A DNA stretch of 5,391 bases from an uncultured bacterium (GTDB lineage: Bacteria > Bacteroidota > Bacteroidia > CAILMK01): positions 1 to 5,391 of the forward strand of contig CAILMK010000581.1 of NCBI GenBank assembly GCA_903835275.1. The letters are read 5' to 3'. Position 1 is the stretch's first letter; the number at the start of each line of letters is the position of its first letter. Shown here one piece after another: positions 1-5,391 of this stretch. Position numbers and translations under genes: made by a program. The notes beneath the pieces are model-generated. The model had not been told where the DNA came from and did no database searches. It saw nothing but the letters and a program-made list of their open reading frames with translations.

Positions 1-1490
<1,490 letters not shown>

Positions 1491-1538
1491 AAAATAATAT
1501 CATCGCGAGCAAGAAGCAATTATAAAAATAATACCTGA

Positions 1539-2150
1539 ATGGAAATAATTTTATTTACACAACCGGATTACTGGGATTACGAGCAAAAAGTAATTGAACG
1601 TTTTTTCAAAGCGGGATTGAAAATATTGCATATCCGGAAACCTGAATATTCCACCGAGCAAATGATGGAATATATTGAGAAAATTCCTAAGAAATACCGT
1701 GACCGTGTTGTGATCCATTCACACCACGAACTTGCAGTACAATATGGGCTGAGAGGTATCCATATTACAGAAGGGCACCGCAAGGAAAAGAAATTATTGA
1801 GCGTAAAAATATTTTTCTATCGTGTCTTCAGGCCGAAACTGACGATCAGTACCAGCTTTCACAGTTTGCACAGCTTCAGAAAAGTAAAACGCAAATATGA
1901 TTATGTAATCCTGAGTCCTGTTTTTGACAGCATTTCCAAAAAGGACCACAAACCACCGTTTTCACTCTCAAATATCCAGGATACACTTGCAAAAACACAA
2001 TACAAAGTAGTTGGTGTGGGAGGAATGGATGAAGATAAGATCCAGACTGCAAAACAAATGGGGTTTTATGCCGTGGGTGTTTTGGGAAGCATCTGGAAAG
2101 ATGAAAATCCTGAGGAGAAATTGAAACGTATCATGGAACTGGCTTTATAA
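1539..2150 (+). CDS. ThiE/TenI-family protein, probably TenI-like rather than an active thiamine phosphate synthase
   Basis: This 203-residue TIM-barrel protein belongs to the ThiE/TenI superfamily. Recognisable landmarks are HIRK (31-34), where ThiE has QLRxK; VVIHS (57-61), where ThiE has IIND; GIHI (73-76), where ThiE has GVHLG; STSFHS (104-109); YVILSPVF (122-129) followed by SKKD; and VGVGGM (158-163). Aligned by eye to the canonical ThiE encoded at 2891-3550, the Asn-Asp pair becomes His60-Ser61, the second metal-binding Asp becomes His80, and the Lys of QLRxK becomes Pro35. Loss of both Mg-binding Asp residues argues against pyrophosphate chemistry. It resembles TenI, a thiazole tautomerase that lacks synthase activity in Bacillus, and His108 sits where TenI has its functional His. 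That His also occurs in many true ThiE proteins, so it does not discriminate. The start at 1539 follows a 48-base gap after thiC with no clear Shine-Dalgarno, and the stop is four bases before thiD. Automated annotation would probably call it thiE. Family is near certain; the TenI role is inferred. Confidence 0.85.
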   Translation: MEIILFTQPDYWDYEQKVIERFFKAGLKILHIRKPEYSTEQMMEYIEKIPKKYRDRVVIHSHHELAVQYGLRGIHITEGHRKEKKLLSVKIFFYRVFRPKLTISTSFHSLHSFRKVKRKYDYVILSPVFDSISKKDHKPPFSLSNIQDTLAKTQYKVVGVGGMDEDKIQTAKQMGFYAVGVLGSIWKDENPEEKLKRIMELAL

Positions 2151-2154
2151 ATCA

Positions 2155-2907
2155 ATGTCCGAAGAAAAACATAATGCCGTATTATCCATCGCCGGATATG
2201 ATCCTTCAGGAGGTGCAGGAGTTCTTGCGGACTGCAAGGTTTTCGAAGCACTTGGAAAATACGGATGTGCAGTCAGCACAAGTATTACTTACCAGAATGA
2301 TATTAAATTTTATGGCGTAAAGTGGTTGCTTTTTGAAGAAATAAAAAAGCAGTTTATTCCGTTGACGGAACGTTTTGAATTCAAATATGCAAAGATAGGA
2401 CTGATTGAAAACCTTGATGTTTTATCAAAGTGCATAGTACTTTTAAAAGAATACTATCCATCCATAAAGATCATCTGGGATCCTATTATAAAAGCAAGCG
2501 CCGGATTTGAATTTCATTCGGATATAGACAAGGAAAATTTATTTTCAATTTTGAAAGAATTGTATCTGGTCACTCCTAACCTAGAAGAATCAAAAATACT
2601 TTTTCCCTATAATTTTGAGAACGCAATTTCGATTTGCAATATACTTGTAAAGGATTGCGAACCGGAATGCGGCAATGCAGTTGATACTTTATTTTATGAA
2701 GGAAAGACTCATGTCTTCACTGAAAAGAAATTAAACGGTTACGAAAAACACGGTTCAGGTTGCGTGCTTTCCGCGGCAATTACATCTTATCTGGACAAAG
2801 AAAACTCCGATCTTGTAAGCGCTTGCGCAGATGCAAAAAAATACACGAAAGACTTTTTATTTACCTCTGAAAAAAGAATAGGTTACCACCATGCCATCAG
2901 CTATTGA
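2155..2907 (+). CDS. thiD: Hydroxymethylpyrimidine/phosphomethylpyrimidine kinase ThiD
   Basis: ThiD phosphorylates HMP and then HMP-phosphate to HMP-pyrophosphate, the substrate of ThiE. The 250-residue product is a ribokinase-fold enzyme, slightly shorter than the usual 260-270. Visible motifs: IAGYDPSGGAGVLAD (12-26, substrate-binding N-terminus); KIGLI (80-84); WDPIIKASAG (108-117); VTPNLEE (139-145); and the anion-hole loop HGSGC (199-203) with catalytic Cys203. The Ser in HGSGC replaces the more common Thr of HGTGC. I recall the Ser form, and a C-terminus ending near GYHH, from other Bacteroidota ThiD proteins. Unusually, the motif normally read as VKGGH is VKDCE here (165-169), keeping the Lys but losing the Gly pair. 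The start is an ATG four bases after the previous stop. The 3' end overlaps thiE by 17 bases, so the two are probably translationally coupled. Coding here looks more AT-rich than in thiC or thiG. Confidence 0.95.
   Translation: MSEEKHNAVLSIAGYDPSGGAGVLADCKVFEALGKYGCAVSTSITYQNDIKFYGVKWLLFEEIKKQFIPLTERFEFKYAKIGLIENLDVLSKCIVLLKEYYPSIKIIWDPIIKASAGFEFHSDIDKENLFSILKELYLVTPNLEESKILFPYNFENAISICNILVKDCEPECGNAVDTLFYEGKTHVFTEKKLNGYEKHGSGCVLSAAITSYLDKENSDLVSACADAKKYTKDFLFTSEKRIGYHHAISY
2891..2907 (+). other. 17-base thiD/thiE coding overlap
   Basis: The ATG of thiE (2891) lies 17 bases upstream of the last base of the thiD TGA stop (2905-2907), in a different frame. Such an overlap usually means that ribosomes finishing thiD feed initiation at thiE, keeping kinase and synthase levels linked. 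No strong Shine-Dalgarno precedes the thiE start, only AGG at 2880-2882, which fits coupling. The coupling itself is inferred. Confidence 0.75.
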
Positions 2908-3550
2908 CGTATCAAAAAAAAAAGCAACGCTGCACTATCTCACACAGGATGGAGTAACGGGATACAGTCATGCTGATCTTGTAAAGATAGCCTGCGATGC
3001 CGGAGTGGATTGGGTGCAGCTTCGTGTAAAAAATACACCGGAAAACGAATGGCTGAAAATTGCAGAAGAAGTAAAAAAAATTACTGATTCATATAATGCG
3101 ACACTTATCATTAACGATAGTGTTTCCATTGCAAAAGAAATAGACGCTGGTGGTGTGCATCTCGGAAAAACCGATATGTCACCGATGGAAGCCAGAACAA
3201 TTTTAGGCGAGAATAAAATTATTGGCGGCACTGCAAATGACGCGAAAGATATAGAAAAATTAATGCATTCAGGTGTTGATTATATCGGGCTCGGACCGTT
3301 CAGATTTACACAAACAAAAGAAAATTTAAGTCCCGTTTTGGGCATTGAAAAAACAAAAGGGCTGTTGGATATTCAACAGGGAATTCCGGTGATACTTATT
3401 GGCGGCATACTTGCAAGTGATGTCGCTGAAATAAGATCAATCGGAGCATACGGCATAGCCGTTTCATCAGCGATAAATTTAGCAGAAGATAAAAAAGGAA
3501 TGGTGAAAGAGTTTATAGGACTAACAAATAGACAAAGGATGTCATCCTGA
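2891..3550 (+). CDS. thiE: Thiamine phosphate synthase ThiE
   Basis: ThiE condenses HMP-PP with thiazole phosphate to give thiamine phosphate and pyrophosphate, joining the two branches encoded around it. The 219-residue TIM barrel keeps the catalytic set: VQLRVK (42-47, with Gln43, Arg45, Lys47), IIND (73-76, with Asn75 and metal-binding Asp76), GVHLGKTD (88-95, with metal-binding Asp95), IGGTAND (111-117), GLGPFRFTQTK (133-143, the phosphate-gripping Thr and Lys), IGGI (170-173) and VSSAI (191-195). This makes it the likely functional synthase of the two paralogues. The ATG at 2891 lies inside the end of thiD; it places LHYLTQDGVTGY correctly near the N-terminus, and a weak AGG sits eight bases upstream. 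Codons 9-11 lie in a run of ten A residues (2914-2923). The last residues, Met-Ser-Ser and the stop, lie at the edge of or within the left arm of the inverted repeat that follows, so the natural C-terminus may have been altered by insertion of that element. Confidence 0.96.
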   Translation: MPSAIDVSKKKATLHYLTQDGVTGYSHADLVKIACDAGVDWVQLRVKNTPENEWLKIAEEVKKITDSYNATLIINDSVSIAKEIDAGGVHLGKTDMSPMEARTILGENKIIGGTANDAKDIEKLMHSGVDYIGLGPFRFTQTKENLSPVLGIEKTKGLLDIQQGIPVILIGGILASDVAEIRSIGAYGIAVSSAINLAEDKKGMVKEFIGLTNRQRMSS

Positions 3551-3636
3551 AAGGATCTTCTTAAGTTAGTGATAAGATGAAATTATTTGTATACATCAAA
3601 TTATCACTAATGCGGGCAAGGTTCCTTCTGAATGAC
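3541..3636. repeat. Imperfect inverted repeat (hairpin, MITE/REP-like) between thiE and thiG
   Basis: The two arms form a long hairpin. The inner stem is a perfect 10-base pair, TTAGTGATAA (3566-3575) with TTATCACTAA (3601-3610), extended by GATG (3576-3579) pairing with CATC (3594-3597) across an AAA bulge, leaving a 14-base loop. The outer stem pairs 3541-3559, starting GTCATCCTGA, with 3618-3636, ending CTGAATGAC. By eye 14 of 19 positions match, and the terminal five are perfect. The stretch between the stems (3560-3565 against 3611-3617) does not pair. There is no T-tract after it, so it is not a standard intrinsic terminator. The outer-arm wording, GTCATxCTGA with AAGGAxCTT, resembles short dispersed palindromic repeats I associate with Bacteroidota genomes. 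That link is from memory and needs a genome-wide count. It encodes no protein and fills nearly all of the thiE-thiG gap. Confidence 0.8.
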
Positions 3637-3658
3637 AAATGAATTAAATTAGAAACAA

Positions 3659-4426
3659 ATGCAAACATTAAAAATAGCAGACAGGGAATTCACATCACGA
3701 TTGTTTTTAGGCACCGGAAAATTCGGTTCCAATAAAATGATGCGCGATGCAATTTTAGCATCAGGTTCAGAATTGGTAACAGTAGCACTGAAGCGCATAG
3801 AAACAGACGGAGAGAATGATGAAATGATTCATCATATTCTTGCGGATCATATTCAATTACTACCAAATACCAGCGGGGTACGCAATGCAAAGGAAGCCAT
3901 ACTTGCCGCGCAACTGGCACGCGAAGCACTGCAAACCAACTGGCTCAAACTGGAGATACATCCGGATCCGCGTTACCTCCTGCCCGATCCAATTGAAACA
4001 TTAAAGGCAGCTGAAGAACTGGTAAAACTTGGTTTCATTGTTTTGCCATACATTAACGCTGATCCCGTTTTGTGCAAGCGCCTGGAAGATGTCGGCACTG
4101 CTGCTGTTATGCCGCTCGGTTCGCCGATAGGAAGCAATAACGGTTTGCAAACCATAGCCATGTTGCAGATCATAATTGAACAAAGCAATATCCCTGTTAT
4201 AGTAGATGCAGGAATCGGCGCACCATCACACGCTGCACAAGCACTGGAAATGGGTGCAGATGCAGTATTGGTAAATACAGCTATCGCTATAGCGGGTGAT
4301 CCGGTACAAATGGCGCACGCCTTCCGCAAGGGTGTAGAGGCAGGACGAATGGCGTACGAGGCAAGGCTCGGAGTAAAAACCACTGTGGCAATGGCATCTA
4401 GTCCGCTGACTTCATTTTTGGATTAA
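3659..4426 (+). CDS. thiG: Thiazole synthase ThiG
   Basis: ThiG assembles the thiazole phosphate ring from 1-deoxy-D-xylulose 5-phosphate, dehydroglycine and the sulfur carried by ThiS thiocarboxylate. The 255-residue protein matches the usual family length of about 255-260. Visible motifs: [10 protein letters not shown] (13-22); ETDG (48-51); LLPNTSG (67-73); NWLKLEI (94-100), where Lys97 corresponds to the Schiff-base Lys (Lys96 in Bacillus, from memory); [13 protein letters not shown] (151-163); [23 protein letters not shown] (182-204); and the C-terminal SSPLTSFLD. No key residue is missing. The ATG at 3659 starts directly on the conserved LKIADREF strand, with no recognisable Shine-Dalgarno. 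It follows the inverted repeat by about 22 bases, so expression depends either on readthrough across the hairpin or on a promoter I cannot identify. Its sulfur-carrier partner ThiS and the adenylyltransferase ThiF are not in the window; its dehydroglycine supplier ThiH lies two genes downstream. Confidence 0.98.
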   Translation: MQTLKIADREFTSRLFLGTGKFGSNKMMRDAILASGSELVTVALKRIETDGENDEMIHHILADHIQLLPNTSGVRNAKEAILAAQLAREALQTNWLKLEIHPDPRYLLPDPIETLKAAEELVKLGFIVLPYINADPVLCKRLEDVGTAAVMPLGSPIGSNNGLQTIAMLQIIIEQSNIPVIVDAGIGAPSHAAQALEMGADAVLVNTAIAIAGDPVQMAHAFRKGVEAGRMAYEARLGVKTTVAMASSPLTSFLD

Positions 4427-4431
4427 AAAGA

Positions 4432-4914
4432 ATGAAAATTACTCCTTTAAATAGCACCCACTGGCAACAAGTTGAAGAAATATATCTTCAGGGAATAGCT
4501 ACGGGGAATGCCACTTTTGAAACGCAAAGTCCCGGTTGGGAAAAGTGGAGCGCTGCGCATCCGGAAAATTTTCGTTTTGTAAGCCTGGATGAAAATAATA
4601 TCACCGGATTCGCTGCTTTAAGCCCCGTTTCCGCAAGGCACGTTTATAGAGGTGTCGCAGAGGTGATGATCTATGTTCACGAAGATCATCGCGGAAAAGG
4701 AATTGGAAAAGAATTGCTTTCTTACCTGATCAATAAAAGCGAAGAACTTGGTATGTGGACATTGACTGCGGGAATATTCCCGGAAAACATTCCAAGCATT
4801 GAACTGCATAAAAAACTTGGTTTCCGCGAAGTAGGATATCGTGAACGAATTGGAGAAATGAATGGTGTATGGAGAAATACCATCCTGCTGGAAAGACGAA
4901 GTAAAATTATTTAA
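4432..4914 (+). CDS. GNAT family N-acetyltransferase, phosphinothricin acetyltransferase-like
   Basis: This 160-residue protein is a complete single-domain GNAT acyltransferase. The acetyl-CoA-binding motif A is seen in YVHEDHRGKGIGKELL (81-96), with the R-G-K-G-I-G pyrophosphate loop at 87-92. Motif B is seen in FPENIPSIELHKKLGF (116-131). The N-terminal IATGNATFET (22-31) and the C-terminal G-x-x-x-G-V-W-R (141-148) are typical of the PAT/YncA (MnaT)/ArsN1-type subgroup, whose members acetylate the amino group of amino acids or their phosphinic or arsenical analogues. The substrate cannot be read from the sequence. It sits five bases after thiG and eleven before thiH, so it is presumably co-transcribed with the thiamine genes, yet no GNAT is a known step of thiamine synthesis. 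It may be a passenger gene, a detoxifier or an enzyme acting on a pathway by-product. No signal peptide or membrane segment is seen. Confidence 0.9.
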   Translation: MKITPLNSTHWQQVEEIYLQGIATGNATFETQSPGWEKWSAAHPENFRFVSLDENNITGFAALSPVSARHVYRGVAEVMIYVHEDHRGKGIGKELLSYLINKSEELGMWTLTAGIFPENIPSIELHKKLGFREVGYRERIGEMNGVWRNTILLERRSKII

Positions 4915-4925
4915 ACTTACACGCT

Positions 4926-5391
4926 TTGAACCTTACAACTTTTAAAGATACTTTCAATCACTATTCCTGGGAGGAAATAAACGACAAGGTTTATTCCCGC
5001 ACGGCAAGGGACGTGGAGCATGCGCTTGGAAAAGAGAAACTGAACCTGGATGATTTTGCAGCACTGATCTCCCCTGCTGCGGCACCCTATCTGGAAATCA
5101 TGGCGCAAAAAAGTCATGCGCTCACCATGAAACGTTTTGGCAATACCATACAGATGTACGTGCCAATGTACCTATCCAATGAATGTCAGAATATCTGCAC
5201 CTATTGCGGATTCAGTTTCGATAATAAAATTGCACGCAAGACACTTACGGATGAAGAAATCCTGAAGGAAGTTGAAGTAATAAAATCATACGGATACGAT
5301 CATATACTTCTTGTAACCGGTGAAGCAAATCGTACCGTTGGTATAGATTATATGGATCATGCAATAGAATTATTGAGACCACATTTTTCAA
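4926..5391 (+). CDS. thiH: 2-iminoacetate synthase (tyrosine lyase) ThiH, 3' end cut by window
   Basis: ThiH is a radical-SAM enzyme that cleaves tyrosine to p-cresol and dehydroglycine (2-iminoacetate), which ThiG builds into the thiazole. The first 155 residues are present, about 40 percent of the usual 370-380. They include an N-terminal FKDTFNHYSWEEI, ISPAAAPYLEIMA (48-60), KRFGNTIQMYVPMYLSN (69-85), the radical-SAM CX3CX2C motif (Cys87, Cys91, Cys94, in NECQNICTYCGFSF), and LLVTGEAN (128-135). The frame has a stop at 4902-4904, and the only plausible initiator before the conserved N-terminus is TTG at 4926-4928. The first in-frame ATG, at 5100, would remove 58 conserved residues. No clear Shine-Dalgarno is seen, and the eleven-base gap to the acetyltransferase stop suggests coupling. 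Use of ThiH rather than the oxidase ThiO points to an oxygen-sensitive, tyrosine-dependent route. Confidence 0.95.
   Translation, partial: MNLTTFKDTFNHYSWEEINDKVYSRTARDVEHALGKEKLNLDDFAALISPAAAPYLEIMAQKSHALTMKRFGNTIQMYVPMYLSNECQNICTYCGFSFDNKIARKTLTDEEILKEVEVIKSYGYDHILLVTGEANRTVGIDYMDHAIELLRPHFS

Noticed and set aside
1491..1538. The 48-base gap between thiC and the ThiE/TenI-like gene as a promoter or terminator site
   Set aside because: It is AT-rich but shows no Bacteroidota-type -33/-7 promoter pair, no convincing stem-loop and no T-tract. It looks like a plain intra-operon spacer.
3541..3658. The inverted repeat as a Rho-independent terminator or a TPP riboswitch
   Set aside because: No run of T follows the stem, and the inner stem is AT-rich. 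The conserved THI-box words of a TPP riboswitch (such as CUGAGA and the ACCUGA region) are not arranged as required. Co-directional thi genes continue on both sides.
3973..4383. A 136-codon open frame on the minus strand within thiG
   Set aside because: It lies entirely antisense to a fully conserved thiG, and its translation resembles no recognisable family. It is a coding shadow.
4917..5117. A 66-codon open frame on the minus strand at the start of thiH
   Set aside because: The plus strand here encodes a clear ThiH N-terminus, so the antisense frame is a shadow.

Overview
This window is an ordinary chromosomal thiamine (vitamin B1) biosynthesis operon, most likely from a member of the Bacteroidota. 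The lineage call is an inference. It rests on the gene order (thiC, a ThiE/TenI-like gene, thiD, thiE, thiG, thiH), the HGSGC form of the ThiD active-site loop, the weak or absent Shine-Dalgarno sequences, moderate AT-richness and a dispersed-repeat-like hairpin. The species cannot be named from this sequence.

Layout: every gene lies on the + strand, densely packed, and both ends are cut by the window. Bases 1-1490 carry the 3' part of thiC, which makes the HMP-phosphate pyrimidine precursor. After a 48-base gap comes a 203-residue ThiE/TenI-family paralogue (1539-2150). Four bases later is thiD (2155-2907), the HMP/HMP-P kinase, whose last 17 bases overlap a canonical thiE (2891-3550), the thiamine phosphate synthase. 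A 108-base gap (3551-3658) is mostly filled by an imperfect inverted repeat (3541-3636) whose left arm supplies the thiE stop codon. Then come thiG (3659-4426, thiazole synthase), a PAT-like GNAT acetyltransferase (4432-4914), and the first 155 codons of thiH (from a TTG at 4926, running off the end), the radical-SAM tyrosine lyase that supplies dehydroglycine to ThiG.

How the genes work together: ThiC makes HMP-P and ThiD phosphorylates it to HMP-PP. ThiG, with ThiH and a thiocarboxylated ThiS that is not in this window, makes the thiazole phosphate. A TenI-type protein, which is how I read the first ThiE paralogue, would aromatise the thiazole tautomer. The canonical ThiE joins the two halves into thiamine phosphate. 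The missing partners (the thiC start, thiS, thiF, and any TPP riboswitch) would lie outside the window.

I see no undescribed system. The points worth a second look are the loss of metal-binding residues in the first ThiE paralogue, the acetyltransferase placed between thiG and thiH, the hairpin repeat splitting the operon, the altered KGGH-equivalent loop of ThiD, and the TTG start of thiH.
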